Positions 34,654-48,100 of a stretch of 64,000 nt of DNA are shown here, piece after piece. Location: positions 5,666,510-5,730,509 of the forward strand of contig OZ038324.1 in assembly GCA_964035795.1 (NCBI GenBank). Direction: 5' to 3'. Made by a program: the position numbers and the translations under genes. Position 1 is the first letter of the stretch; every line of letters starts with the position of its first letter. Source of the stretch: Pterobdella sp. o SKG-2022 (Eukaryota; Annelida; Clitellata; Hirudinida; Piscicolidae). The notes under the pieces are model-generated. The model was not told the origin of the DNA, ran no database searches, and was given only the letters and a program-made list of their open reading frames with translations.

Positions 34654-37600
34654 CTACTCGTTCCATTGATTTACCTGGAAACAAAAACCATTAGGTTGCA
34701 TTATCTCTAGTATTATAAAGTACTTTTGTATTAAATATAGTAGTATATTAAATACTCGAGGCGAATGATTACCTAACATTGAAGTAACAAAAAGAATAAT
34801 GATACAAATTGTTATCAAGGACCTCAACCTATAACACTTATACTTGAAAAAATTGAAATACGAAAACAAAGTTATTGAATAACCCGTTACACACATCAGC
34901 AAACCAGAAAACTGAATAAGCACCTGCACCCATAAAACACCAAAAAAAGGTTTATTTGAAAAGGACTTGACAATGTAAGTTCATCTCACATTGTTTTCAA
35001 ACAAACCATCGCGTTTATTACTATCTCTGCAACTACGTGAACCCTGACAGTAATTATAATGCAAAAAAAATATATAAAAACTTCCGCTAAAATACCTCGA
35101 TTTCTTTATCATAAAAATTCTTGACAACATCTATGACGAGTTTCTGCGTTCTGAAGGCCAAGTTCTTGGTCTTTTCTACCACTTGTTGATAGGGAGATAT
35201 GGGCTGTGTGCCCATAATCACCAAAGCCTGTGACGTGTGGGTGTATTGACGATTGTATGGTGATTTTTATGCAATAATAAAAGAATAATTTTAAATGAAG
35301 ATTAATGTGAATAGAATAAACTTAAAACACTGATGATGATGACAATACAATATGAGTTCAACTATGATGGCATTGAATTGTGCTAACAACGTCTTTTTCG
35401 CGCTTTTTAATATTCTAAAGTTAAATTCATGATCAAAAATTAAAAAATCTTTGCTCATAAATTCAAAATTGAATACTATTAGGCTTGAAGCAATTATCAG
35501 CATATGAACGATAATATATTGACGATATGTATCAAATAGTAATAAATAATCACTTGTTTGGAGTCGATTTTAGCGTCTAGTTTGGCATTCCTGATGAGAT
35601 CGACTATCCACCTTTCTGCCTCCTCCTCCTTTGACATATCCAACTTCTCTGCTAACACCCTTTGTACCATTGAAGTTCATAATAATAACAATAATAATGA
35701 TAATAATGTAATAATAATAATAATAATGTCAAGAAAAAAATAAATTAATTTTAATTATAAAATATTATCATTGATCGCTTCATATCGATGCTCAAACCAC
35801 TAGGTAGTGAAAACATGCACAAATTATTGAAGTTTATACCATTTAATTAACAGGTTACGATACCTTTAAATACCATTAATCGATGCACCTGCAACCATAC
35901 ACCACACCAACCCCGCCATCCAACCTTCCCCTCACTTTATGCTAATTCTATTCCTTATTTTGCAGAATGTTTCAAAGATTAGAAGACGAGCATTTTCAAT
36001 GAAATCTTTGTAGCAACCCACCAAGAAGAAATCATACAATATCAACTGTTTAGTGGTTGTCGAAGCAATCTATTAACTTAAACTTATTAATAATTTTAGT
36101 TTGAGTATTTTGAATATGAAAAATCCACATGGAATTTTGAAACATATTAATTGCGCAACTGTAACTCAAGTTAAGACGTTAATATTGTCTTACTTACTGA
36201 ATATGAAAACATATTTGGAAACTGCTGTGTATTAATTATATATATATGATCCTATATAGTGAAACCCCTCTATAAGTTTATGATTGATAACGAACCGTTT
36301 TACATTCAACCAGTTTTTTTTGCGCCCCCTCAAAGTCAAAATGGTGAAAGAGACACGAGATGAAGTCGGTGATCGGATCACTGTAAGTGTATGATTCCTG
36401 TGAAGAATTTGAGGGTTTATTGAAGAATCTGAAGTCAATTATAAACCTTTTGAAGCACAGTTCTCTTATACAAACTGTCTTTAAACCACATAAAAACCCT
36501 TCAAAGCAAGTAACCAACAAAAAAACAACTAAGAAACCAAAAACACACACCTGCTGAATAACTTTGACAAGGTCTTTGAGAATTTGTTGGTGCTCATCCC
36601 CCTTGCGAGACCTGCTCGTCACCACCGCTGCAGTCAAGTACCGCAGAATGTGTGGACAGGTGGTTTGGATGGTGTTCAGGTAACTAGTGGGTGGGTTGAT
36701 GCGATGTGAAATATGCATTGTTAGTGGTGAATATGTGTATGATATAGGAAATCTATTGATAGTGGTGATGAAAATGTATACGACATGGAAAATGATTTGA
36801 TAATAATGATGAATATGTCTAAATGAAAATTAAATTGAAATTATAATAGCATATTTACTTTTAACTAAACATTAATATAAACAAACCCATGATAGACATA
36901 ACATTCAAACCTGACAGCCTCACTAATCCGGCATAAAAGCACACACTTCATACCTCCAGCCACTCAACACCACCACACCCGACCCCCACCAGCCCATCAC
37001 TCAACCCACTTGGGATTATAGAGAAAAGTATTGATGATAAGATCTGTGCCTTTGACATGGTTGTGGAAGACGAAGAGACTCCAATGAATCAGCCATGTTC
37101 TCTGCTGTAGAAGCACTAGAGGGGCTGATACCTGGTGGGTGGGTGGCTTGTTTTGTATACGCTGTTTTTGCGTCTTTACATGTGGTTTATGTGCATGGGT
37201 TGGGCCTTGATAGTAGTGGATTTTATAATTATTATTATTATAGATATTATTATCACTAGTAGTATTATTATCATTATTATTATTCTAAGTATTCTTATTA
37301 CTACTAATACCATCAATGCTATTATATATATATAATTGTTATGACAAACCAACAGCCAGATTGTTACAACCATTATAGCAAACAAAAACCTGACCTTTAT
37401 TGTTACAACCACCATTACAATTGAGCCCCCAACCCACATTATTATCAATGACTTCTTGCAACTTGTTCACATCGTCCATGGAAGTGTCCCACTCTTGCAG
37501 CAAGATGTCCGAGGCCAGCTTGCCCCACATTGTGTTCATGTAGTTGCGGTCACTTGGTGGCAACTGTGTATATTTGTGTGTGAGTGAAGTGTTGATATGA

Positions 37601-39079
37601 GTAAAGATACCATAGGAAAATATTTAAACATAATAATTTAATAAACAAATAAATAATAGATTATACTAATTATTTAAACACTCGTGTTTCTGTGTGTTTG
37701 CATAGAAATAAAAACATATTAAACCAATTATGTATATAAATTAATGGATTAAAAACATTCTACTAATAGTAGTGTGTATGTATTCAAGGGCAACTTACCA
37801 AAACTCTGACAAAGTAAAGGTACTGGGAAGCTGATGTATAGTTGCCACAGTCGAACAGAAACTTTGCACTTTTGTATAGCTTATCCAACATCTCCATTTT
37901 GAACTGGATGTGGTATTATAATTAATTGGAAATATGAATAAGATTATAGTGGCATAAACTTGAGAGTCTCTAAAAGGTTAGTGTGAATCTTATAAAAAGG
38001 AGGTACCTATGATATATTAATGTTTATGACTTATAAGTCGGCCCAAATAAGAAAGTAATGTTCATATAGCATGTAATTTGTTAATTATGCTTTCAGCAGA
38101 TGTTTAATATGAATTTTTATTGTGAAGGAAGCAGGGTATAAACTGGGATTTGTGGTGTATAGTTGTAATGAGTGGGTGTTCATATATATTAATTTATTAG
38201 GTTGAAGTAATTATTTAATAACCCCTTTTTCTGAGAGAATCTTCAGCAATGTCTTGACATCTCTGTATAATGATGAATAAAATAACTCAATAAAAAATCT
38301 TATAACCAGATACATTATGAGATGAGAAACTAAGTATACAAATTAATTGCATAGTTTGTAAATACAATTTCAAATCTGGTTTTGAATTAGTTGAAGAAAA
38401 TACAAGTTGAGATTATTGCAGTTATATCAAAGGTAGATTGAGATTATTACATATATTTCAAACCTAGTTTTCTCGATGACAGCATTGTTCTCTTCACTGT
38501 TGAGGATGTTCAGAAGGGGTTCAGTTTCCTCATCAATACGACGTAGGTGGTTCAATACTTCTTCTCTTCTATCTTGAAGTTCTAAATTTTTTATATAATA
38601 AATTAGTATAAACATGATTTTGAACTTTTGAAAAACATTTTTAAAATTGGATTTAATGGAAGAGTTGATATACTCAAATGCTTTTGACCCATGAGTTCTT
38701 ACCTTTTGGAGCCTCGGTAGCTTCTGGGTGAAGTTGACGATAAACATCAACGGAATAATCCACCATTTTTGTTTTATCTAGTAATTCTATCTTGGTCTTC
38801 AGCAACGATTCTGTGTCGTAGAGCTGAAAGCATTTATAGAGTAAAAATATGACTCAATATTTTGAAACTTTGATAAAAATATTGAAAATATTAGTAAAGT
38901 ATGTTTCTATAATAAGTGATACATATGACTGGCGATCAACAATAAGGTTCTGATTTAACATATAAAATGCTATTCAACTAAAAAATTACTTTGCTTGCAG
39001 CCACAAACTCCATCAAACCAAGAACCAAATGCCGATCCAAGTAGGGAGCTATCCGGCTAGTTAAATCATACTCTGCCAT
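34654..39079 (-). CDS. EIF3E: eIF3 subunit e (INT6)
   Basis: Component of the cytoplasmic translation initiation factor eIF3. Exons, 5' to 3': 39079-38990, 38823-38703, 38581-38464, 38262-38223, 37903-37799, 37563-37438, 37131-37010, 36683-36551, 36397-36296, 36045-35936, 35659-35554, 35227-35096, 34674-34654; every junction keeps phase and the total is 441 residues (human about 445). The N-terminus [19 protein letters not shown], the motifs [18 protein letters not shown] and [27 protein letters not shown], and the PCI-domain stretch [19 protein letters not shown] match the recalled human protein along its length. The last exon is only six codons plus stop, after a strong TTTTTGTTTCCAG; the C-terminus is variable, so it is the least certain part. 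It runs convergently to the KLF gene, about 300 bp away. Confidence 0.96.
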
Positions 39080-39851
39080 ATTGTGAAATGGGCGATAAAA
39101 ATCTCTTGTCTACTATCGTTTCCACTACAATGAAATAAAAACAAAATTTCATTTGATATAAAATTAAACCAAAAACTTTGAAAAATGTGCAATTTTTTTT
39201 AATTGATAAACTTTTATAAAAAATACTAGAATAAAAAATGTTTTGGAAAGAGTATTAATCATTAACATTGCTGACGAATAGTTTAAAAAGTTGACAGCAA
39301 TGAATACAATACATGGCTTTTAGATACGCCACAACACACCTAAAATTTAATATTGTTAAACTATATTGTATTATCTTTTTGGTTAAACATCTACAATGTT
39401 TAAGAATAAATTATCATTCTAGTTTGGATCCATAAGTCTTGTTAACAAGATCATTCAGATTGCTTAAATACTAGTTCTATTATACTACGGTTTTAGTTTC
39501 CAAAATCTCGAATCTTAATTATGATTATATATATACACTAACTATAATAGTTTTAAGTTTAGACTAGACTTATATAACAGATTTTAATGTTGTTTCACGC
39601 CTAAATAGATTTATAACATTTTAAGACAGCATACAATTAATGATCGTAGCTTATTTACTGAAAGGTTGATCTAACACGAGTTTAATCAAATAGCTCAATA
39701 TTATCGTGATGTTGAAACAAAGCTGTAAGACTGAATATTAATTAAAAATTCTAATAAACTGTAAGTTTAAATGAAATTTCTGAAGATTTTGGATAAATAT
39801 TAACAAAATTTTTGAGAATATTTGATTGCGGAAAAGAATAAACCTGTAATA
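39080..39851. promoter_or_regulatory. Divergent spacer between EIF3E and the acidic ORF
   Basis: A 772-bp AT-rich spacer between two genes transcribed away from each other; promoters for both should lie here. No individual site is clear. Confidence 0.4.
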
Positions 39852-41270
39852 ATGACAATGGATTCAGAGCCCTATGTTTTTGATGTACCCAACTCTAATA
39901 ATCTACTAAGCTCTGTTCCCAATGATAAGAAAGACCTCGACAATGAAAGCGATTTTGGACAATTTATAAATGACGAAGATGATGAAGCTGCAAATGATTA
40001 CTATTCTCATTATGAAAACGGATATAGGAGCAATGATTTTTTAAGCAGACAAACGCAAAGAAGAAATAAAAATATGTCTTATGCAGATGATGAATATTCA
40101 GATGACGAAGATTTTAACTACAACGCCAAGCACACAGATTTCGATGGCGAAAACTACACCATAAATGACACTTCTTACTACAACACTCAAAAAACCCCTG
40201 GCGTTTCTAATGCTGTTGACAAACTCATCAAAAACATCAAAAGATTTTTTCCTCCAAGTGAAAAAAAAAGTCGAAAGTTAGGAACACTGTCTCCCAAAAA
40301 TAGTCAAATGAGATCATACTGTTTTTCTGACACAAAAATGGGAAAAACTTACGAAAATATAATGAATGAAAGAATGGGTTTGGAAAAAGTTTCAGAAGAT
40401 GATTTTGAAAAAGAAAGAAGACCGAAAAGCGTTGTGATGGCTTCTGATGTCAAAGACGAAAATGATGATGAACCTCCTAAGCTGGAAAAAAGGAAAAAAA
40501 GTATTGCTCCTAACGGTGGATTTTTCCTCAAGCATCCTTTAGAAGGTGCAGTTTACAACAACGACATGGAAGCTGGCGATGATGTTGATGAACATCACTC
40601 GATGTTCGAAAAGAGGAAGAAGAGTGTTGCTCCAAACAGCGGCTACTTTCTCAGAAACCCAGTTGACATGGATGAAGAGGTAGAAGATGAATCTTCAGAA
40701 AAAGTTCCAGATATTCTCATCAGTGTAGAGAGCAATAGAGATACTTATTTGGCGCCAGACAATGTTGTTTCAAAAAAATCCATTTTACGCAATAGAGACT
40801 CTAACCATACAAGCCCTAAAACTATTGATAGAGGTAGTGCTTACCATAGCATCTTCATCAACCCTCAATCCTCTGAAATACCACAACCTGATTATGACGA
40901 AGATGAGAATTATGAAATTGATTTTGGAGAAGAAATCAAAGCAGATTTCGACGATGTTAAGGAAATTACTACATTTAACGAAGGATTCAGTCAAGATTAT
41001 GAGAGCACCAAAGACCATGATAACAACCTAAACAACACCAAGAACTCACTGCAGTTAAAGAAGGGTCTGCAGAGAACAAACATTGAACTTGACGTACCTG
41101 ATGAAGCGCCAAAACCGCCACCGTTCAGAGAAGATAATATGAAAGTGTTTAGATCTAGCAATGTTCAACCTGAGCCCAAAAACAATAATATGAATTTTTT
41201 CAGCAACGCCTTCAAAAAAGTATCGTCATATATAACTATGAAAAAAGAGAAAAATTTTGTTTCAGAATAA
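39852..41270 (+). CDS. Unidentified intronless acidic protein
   Basis: An uninterrupted 472-residue frame starts at the first in-frame ATG (39852), 30 bases downstream of an in-frame TGA. It is rich in Asp, Glu, Asn, Ser and Lys, lacks membrane segments, and is probably mostly disordered. A motif occurs twice: LEKRKKSIAPNGGFFLKHPL near residue 210 and FEKRKKSVAPNSGYFLRNPV near residue 250. RKKS[IV] in each copy fits a basophilic kinase site. A related basic/Ser piece, KKSILRNRDSN, follows near residue 305. An AT-rich 3' flank follows; the next reading frame is on the other strand, 125 bp away. I do not recognise the family. Long frame, biased third positions and the repeated motif argue for a real gene; it could be a retrocopy or a lineage-specific gene. 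Confidence 0.75.
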   Translation: MTMDSEPYVFDVPNSNNLLSSVPNDKKDLDNESDFGQFINDEDDEAANDYYSHYENGYRSNDFLSRQTQRRNKNMSYADDEYSDDEDFNYNAKHTDFDGENYTINDTSYYNTQKTPGVSNAVDKLIKNIKRFFPPSEKKSRKLGTLSPKNSQMRSYCFSDTKMGKTYENIMNERMGLEKVSEDDFEKERRPKSVVMASDVKDENDDEPPKLEKRKKSIAPNGGFFLKHPLEGAVYNNDMEAGDDVDEHHSMFEKRKKSVAPNSGYFLRNPVDMDEEVEDESSEKVPDILISVESNRDTYLAPDNVVSKKSILRNRDSNHTSPKTIDRGSAYHSIFINPQSSEIPQPDYDEDENYEIDFGEEIKADFDDVKEITTFNEGFSQDYESTKDHDNNLNNTKNSLQLKKGLQRTNIELDVPDEAPKPPPFREDNMKVFRSSNVQPEPKNNNMNFFSNAFKKVSSYITMKKEKNFVSE

Positions 41271-41394
41271 AACTGGACTATTTTTGTATTTTATTTTATT
41301 GAAGCTATTCACAACTAGCCATTTATCAAAAAATTTGGAAAATAAAATGAAACATTAAATGTCAACTATCGAAATTTGATATACAATTCTCAAA

Positions 41395-41913
41395 CTATTT
41401 TTTCTTGAATTTAGCTTGAGTGGCTTCCCATCGCTTAGTTTCAGCCTCTACTGCTGCGATTTCAGAGAATCTCTTGAGGAATTTAGTAGGGCAGTTTTTG
41501 AGTGGGTCTTGGTAAGGGTAGTTGAGTTCTTGTTGTTGGTGCTCTTTCAAAATTTGTTCAATTTGTTTCTGTTGGCGCAAAAATTTTTGTTGTTTCAAAT
41601 GTTGTTGTTTTTTGATTCTTTCATCATTCTTGGAGGGTTGTTTTTGCTCTTGTTTGTTTTGCGCTTTTGTTTTTTCACTCGGTTGTTTGACTTCTTGTTT
41701 TTTTTTGTTTTCATTTTCTAGTTTTTTAGTGTTGTCAGACTTTGTTTTTTTGACTGATTTCAGTTTAATTGAATCTTGCTTATTATCTTGCTTAACGTAC
41801 AAAGCATCTGCTTCTTTACTCTGTGAAGCTGTTTCTGAAAGATTTATCTTCAAAAACTTTGTGGTATGAACTTCTATTTCAACAGAAAAATCCCTTTCTC
41901 TAGAAGCATTCAT
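41395..41913 (-). CDS. Lys/Gln-rich protein, 5' part uncertain
   Basis: From the in-frame ATG at 41913 the frame encodes 172 residues to a stop at 41395. It begins MNASRERDFSVEIEVHTTK, continues through a long Lys/Gln/Glu-rich, likely helical stretch, and ends in a conserved-looking tail, RFSEIAAVEAETKRWEATQA. The frame is open without an ATG back to about 42045, and that extension reads like real protein (KWNSPLNTSNCRLA, then LRVDVFCRKCDLQKNC). The true start may therefore be in an upstream exon joined near 41970-42030. No upstream exon was found before the end of the p85 gene at 42587. Family not recognised. Confidence 0.55.
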   Translation of the reverse strand: MNASRERDFSVEIEVHTTKFLKINLSETASQSKEADALYVKQDNKQDSIKLKSVKKTKSDNTKKLENENKKKQEVKQPSEKTKAQNKQEQKQPSKNDERIKKQQHLKQQKFLRQQKQIEQILKEHQQQELNYPYQDPLKNCPTKFLKRFSEIAAVEAETKRWEATQAKFKKK

Positions 41914-42018
41914 TTTAAAGCCTACCGAACAATTTTTCTGTAAATCACATTTTCTACAGAAGACATCAACTCTTAGCTCACCTGCATTAGTTGCTAGACG
42001 ACAGTTAGATGTATTCAA

Positions 42019-42586
42019 AGGTGAATTCCATTTTAAGATCCTCGGTCAAAAAATTCATTTATCGTACTATAAAACATACCCAAATAAAGTAGTAAAGTGA
42101 ATTATTTTTATCAAAAAGAGTTTGTTTAAAATTTTATTTAAAACTTTAAGAAATTAATATATTGATGAAGGAATTTCCTAAAGACAAATATAAACGTATA
42201 AACTTAATTTAGGAAGGAAATCAACTAAAAAACTCATGTATATAAAAATGTAAGAAACATATATTAAATAATGAAAAGAATATGTGCCGAGTGGATACTA
42301 TATTACGTTACAAGTACTCACTATAAATATGTGGAAAGTATATAAGTATTGCTACAAAGTCCTAATTTTGCAGGTATTATAATGGATAAATAAAGTGAAA
42401 AATAATCGAAATGTCTGTATTCAGGGATAATTTTAACAGGTTGTCAGTTCTATATCACAAAGAAATGTTAATTATAATTGAGACGCACGCAATGCAACAA
42501 TGACTCAATATTCGTACCCGAAAACCACTAACAAGAACACAACTAGCTCCAAAAAGACGAACAAAAATTGAAAGAGCGTGGAAGCT
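42019..42586. other. Spacer, no supported gene
   Basis: An AT-rich interval between the Lys/Gln-rich frame and the last exon of the p85 gene, both on the minus strand. It should hold the p85 3' UTR and any missing 5' exon of the Lys/Gln-rich gene. Confidence 0.4.
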
Positions 42587-45014
42587 TTACTGGTTGACAG
42601 GGTATAAAAGACATGTTGTCAACTCAGGATTGTAGATTTGAAGGGAGTGTAAGTTGTGGTGGTTGACCAGATGAGAGAGGTCGTGGTGGCTGTGGCTTTT
42701 GGAGTCAGTAAAACTGTAGTGGCCATCACATTGGTGGATCTTACAGTGCTTCACTGATCCGTTCACCCTTTTGAAGATCAAAGATATTAAATTTTAAATT
42801 TCATTTATTCAAACATATTTTAAAAAGATATTAATAAAAAAAAATCTGAAAACGAATGTAACTTACACAACAGATAGAGCATGGCCTCCAACAGAAGAAG
42901 GACGAATAAGGAAAGTGCCTGTAGGTCTGTTTTTGAGTTGGCCTTCTGCCTGTTGGAATGTGCAGTTCACATACCACAAGAAGGAATCAAAGATGGCTTG
43001 AAAGGGCTTTGTCGTGGTCTTCCAACCCGAGGTTTCTTGTGAGTCTTTAGGGAGGGTTTCATCTTCAAAATGCACGGAATGACCGGTGGATGAGTGATGG
43101 TGGCAGTGGTTGATGGAGTTTTCTTGGCTGGGGGACGATGATATTCTCTCTCGGTTTGGTGGCAATTTGTGTGCAACGTTGTGAGCAGAGGTGTTTTCAC
43201 TGAAAAACTTCTTCTTGAGAATGCTTGCGTTGAGAGATATGTTGCCAGTTGGTGTTGGTGGTAGTTGGCTAGGGTGGTTGCAAGTGTTAAAATCCGCAGA
43301 TTTTTTTCGAAAAGCTGAAAAATCTTCCATTTTTTTAACAAAAGGTGATGAGGTGAGCGAAGTGGAAAGTGGTTCAAGGGTGACGGAGGTGGTTAAGGAT
43401 GCGGTTTGATGTGATGATCTCCTTGTGAGAGCTTGCTTAGAGGCGTGAGAGTTGATATGAGGAGGTAAGGAGGAAGAGAATGTGGGAAATGAAGAGAAGG
43501 AGGTTGGTGTGATGGACTCAAGAAGAGCATCAAGAGATTGCTCGCTGTGGTTGTGTCTACACAGCCACCTGCAGATAGCATGAATTACTTAATATCACCT
43601 CCAAACTAACACATAAAAATATATTAAAATATTAAACCTATTATACCTAAATGAACCGACTTATAAAGAAATTGAAAACTCCATAAAAAAACAGTTACAA
43701 ACTTCTTGAGGGTATTTCTCTTGTTGTTCAACTCTTGCAGTTCCACCTCGGAAGTCTTGATGAGAGTGCACAGTTGCGTCTGCACCTGGATGAGGTCATC
43801 AATCTCACCCTTCAAGTCTTTGTAGTTCTTCTCGAGCATGGTTTTCCTCAACTCCAGAATTTCCAAATTTTCTTTTACCCTTTCGAATCAACATTTGAAA
43901 CATTTACTTGGTATACATAGAAAGCTTTTGAAATCAATGAGATGATCTATTATTAATAGCCTTTATCAATAATGCTCAGTAGACATTTATCTGTAATTTA
44001 TGGTACTCGTTACTATTAATTTCTTTACCATTTACAACTTAAAAAACATTCTTGATTTATTTTCCCCATAAAGCACACTCGTAGTACGTAGAACGAATGA
44101 AAAATGAACCAAAAAAATGAAAACCCCATAAAAAAGATAGACAGATGAAAAAACAGCTGCAAAAACGGCTGATAAATCGATTCAAAAGTCCATAAATCTA
44201 AAAAGACAAAAAAGTTGAATAAACTTGTTTGATAAAACTGGGAAAATGAAACGTTAAAATATTCAACAAACTTGGGAGAGAAGGTACCAGAAAAGAGAGA
44301 TTTATGAAGAAGCGATTGGTCCTCGAGCAATACCAAAGTCTCCCTGAAGGCGTCAAGACTCAGCCTCTTCATCTTGTACAACTGTAAGTTATATTAGATT
44401 TGATAGAATATAATCATTTTTAAAATGATAATGAATAGAGTTTAAAAAAAAAAGTTAAATAATTTAATTTCAGATAAAAAAATTAAAAAACCATCAACAA
44501 AAAACAAACGACTCCACAAAAAAACTACACCTTAACAACAAGCAAAACTAAAAAAACATACAAAAAAGTAGCCACAACCACACATACAACAAAGCATACA
44601 TGCAAGTAGGTAGTGTACTGCTGTTGCATCTGCTCGAATATCTTGTACTTGTGCAAAGACTCACTGTGTGTCTGTAATACAAAAATATCAATTAGCTTGT
44701 GAGAAGGAAATGAGAGTGATGAAATAGTACTTATAGTAGTGCTGAATTTTATGAACTAATACTACTGGTGATGGTAGTAATACCATTTTTATTATTATTA
44801 CAACTACTACTGCTACTACTACTACTGCTACTACTACTACTACTAATAATAATAATAATAACAATAATAATAATAATAAAATCAATGACATCAATCAATA
44901 TAAAGCGTGACTCACCTGTATTAGGATTGTCCTGACGTCTTCAACGCTCGCTTGATTATCAGGATAGCCCTGAAGTTATCATACAATATTTTGTATTACA
45001 TAATAAAGATAGAC

Positions 45015-45069
<55 letters not shown>

Positions 45070-45070
45070 C

Positions 45071-45110
<40 letters not shown>

Positions 45111-48100
45111 AATAACTTGATGAAATTATCGCGCAATATGGTATAAAAAATAAGCTTGACACAAATAATATAAATCAATACACTAACGTTTTTTTAATTA
45201 ATTTTACATTTTATCATTATTCTACCTGATCCAGTAAAACAAAAATATTAACTATGAAAAGATAATCAAACAGAAAATCCCAATAAAAAGATAAATTGAA
45301 TTGACAAACTTTATATTTGACTAATGGAAATCGATAAATTTAAAATCTGATCGAAACTGAAAAATTATATCACCTTGACAAACTGAAAAAACCTAAAAAA
45401 ATTAGCACTAAAAATAAAACCAAAATACCCAAAAACAACATTCTCCAACCTTATTAGGGTTGGCGAGAGGGTTGGTGAGTTTAACGTTGAGGGAAGGGTT
45501 GTATTGACTGAGTGAGTGTTCTTGGTGATACTCTATCAGGCTGCAGATGGAAGGGAAGGTCAAGGGTTCGATGAAACCGTATTTGTTATCCTGCGTATGG
45601 TCGAAGCATACAATGAATGGCTTTGACGGAGAGATTATGCTATTGTGTTACAACATCGGAGGTTTATTGACAAAATATACTAGGCTTTTGTGTTAAAGTT
45701 GTTATGCTTTATGGTGGTCGTTTCAATAAAAATTCGCTGACGTTCTTATCATGTGGTAAATAAATGCTTTATTGTAAAGTTAAGCTCAACAAAAATCATG
45801 AGTAAAAAATAGCATAAAAAGCCCCATAATTGAACAATGCTCAAATATAGTGGTATTAAAATTTTAAGTAGCGAATAATATTAGAAGCATAAAACATTCG
45901 AGTTATATCTTTTTGAATAAATTATATTTTAAAGGAAATTGATTATTTTTTCAAAAGCCTTGGTAGCCTGGCTAGCATTTTCAAGTGCCTTACTTTGCCT
46001 TCAATTATAACAAAGCAAATTTAAGCTTTTTAGTTAATACAATAAACAAGAAACAATGTCATAAAAACACTATTATAACAATATCAACTAAAAAATATAA
46101 GCTTAATAAAAACAGTGACGGCAAACATAATGCCATTATCATTATTCTCAGCAATACCTTATGGCATATCTTGATGTGTTTATTGAGGCCATTGGCTCTG
46201 AGTGAGAGAATGTAGTTGGTGTGGTGGGGATTGGGATGCTTCTTAGAAGAATCTCTTATGAGGAACGTACCATCCGGATGGTCGTTTATCACCTCGTTGG
46301 TCTTCTCTCTGTGTTTATGTGATGACGGGGTTGGTTGTGGTGGTGGGATGGTTGTGGTGGTGAGTTGGTTGTAGTGATGGTTTCATGGTTATAGATTGGT
46401 TGTGTTGGTGGGTTGTATGTAGTAACGAGTTGATGATGGTGGAGTGATTGTAGAAACAAGTTCATGATTTTGGGTTGGTGAGTTGAATGGTGGTCTTAAG
46501 TGTTTTTGCGGTGGTTTTTCGTTTGATAATCATCACACTATGAATCGATAGGCGGATGAATAAATAAAAACATATAACTATAGCCAGATATCTAAAGATA
46601 AGAGAATTAATAAAAGATAAGTAAAAAAAATATATAAATAACCAAGAAAAAGGCTTTAGATTTGATAGATAAAGCTACTTCGGCACTCTTGCGTCATAGA
46701 AATAGAAAAGGAATAAAAGTTTATCTAATTAGGTCAACAATCAGGGTCGATAAATCGATTTTTATATCAGCCGAACTTTGAGCTAGGGCAAAAAGAATGA
46801 TAACAGAGTTATAAATTAGGGTTCATACAATTTCTACTGTACCTCTATAATTAGTTTCACCTACTATCACTACATCATATCATCATACTTGTTTCACGTC
46901 CGTTTCCATGTTAGCATAACCTAATATATTAAAAATATTAAAATTATTAAATTTCACCTGCAAATTTCGCCCCAGTACCACTCATATTTCTCCAAATCCT
47001 CCTCTTCCTCTTCATCCTCATCGTTCTTTTCAGTCTTCTTCAAACACCCAAAAATCTTTTCCTCAATGCGATCCTTTTTATTATTATTCTCATCATCATT
47101 ACTGTGTTTTCCTTCTTTGATAGAGTCTGGCGACTTGAAAGCGCTTTCAAACTCAAACAACGTCTGATGTTCTTGCAACATATATTCATTGTCAACAATA
47201 TTATTATTGTTGTTGTTGTTGTCACTTCCTTTATACTTCTTGATTTCCTTTGGAGAATGTGGCAACAAATCGGGTCTCATAGTAAGTTTGTTGAAATTAT
47301 TAATTATATTATTATTATTATTGATTTTGGTATTGCTGGCACTATCGCAAAGCTTAATAGGGATGGGTTTGGTTTTCATCTTGAGTGGTAACACAGAGTT
47401 CAAATTCAAGTAAGCATCTGTAAAAAGTTTCATTGAGAAAGGGGAAATAACAAAGTCGGAACTTGTTGATGATATGGGGAAATTGCTTTATAAGGTAGTC
47501 TTCCAAAAAACATAATTTTTCCATGTTGAGTTATTATATCATTTATAAAAAAATATAACATTGATATATACTGTCACTATAGACAAAAACACCCTGAGAA
47601 ACATGAACGTATTCTGCAACGAAATCCTATTTGGGGCCACTTTATGTTCAGTCTTACTTACTAATATAAAAATAACGACTTTATGTCTATCTTATTTAAT
47701 AATATAACATTGAAGCATACTACACCCGCCACCGCCACCACCCCCACTACCACCACCACCACTACCAACCACCAACCTGCAACATCATCTTTATCATTCT
47801 CTCGAGAAGTGACTAGCAAGTTGAGCATCCTAATATGATGGGGAGTATTAGCCACCAAATCCCTAAAGAGGTCGATATTTAATATATCATATGCAGAAAT
47901 GAAAATGAGTATTATATGTTAAGTATGATTTTTAGATGAATTTGAAAATTATAAATTGAAAGCAACGGAAAAATTTCAATATTTGACGAATTGTAAAAAT
48001 AAAGAATTGCAATATGAGAAAATATTATAAATATGATATCCTATATTTATAATAGAAAAGCTGAATACTAGTGTTACTAAAAATACGCCCATGAATATTA

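Noticed and set aside
41416..41869. Cys/Phe-rich plus-strand frames
   Set aside because: Complement of the Lys/Gln-rich minus-strand gene.
42967..43377. Alternative minus frame across the p85 linker exon
   Set aside because: The other minus frame leads into the cSH2 FLIR motif and keeps phase at both ends.
47040..47413. Extra frames over the Asn-rich p85 linker exon
   Set aside because: Triplet-rich DNA keeps several frames open; only one joins the BH and nSH2 exons in phase.
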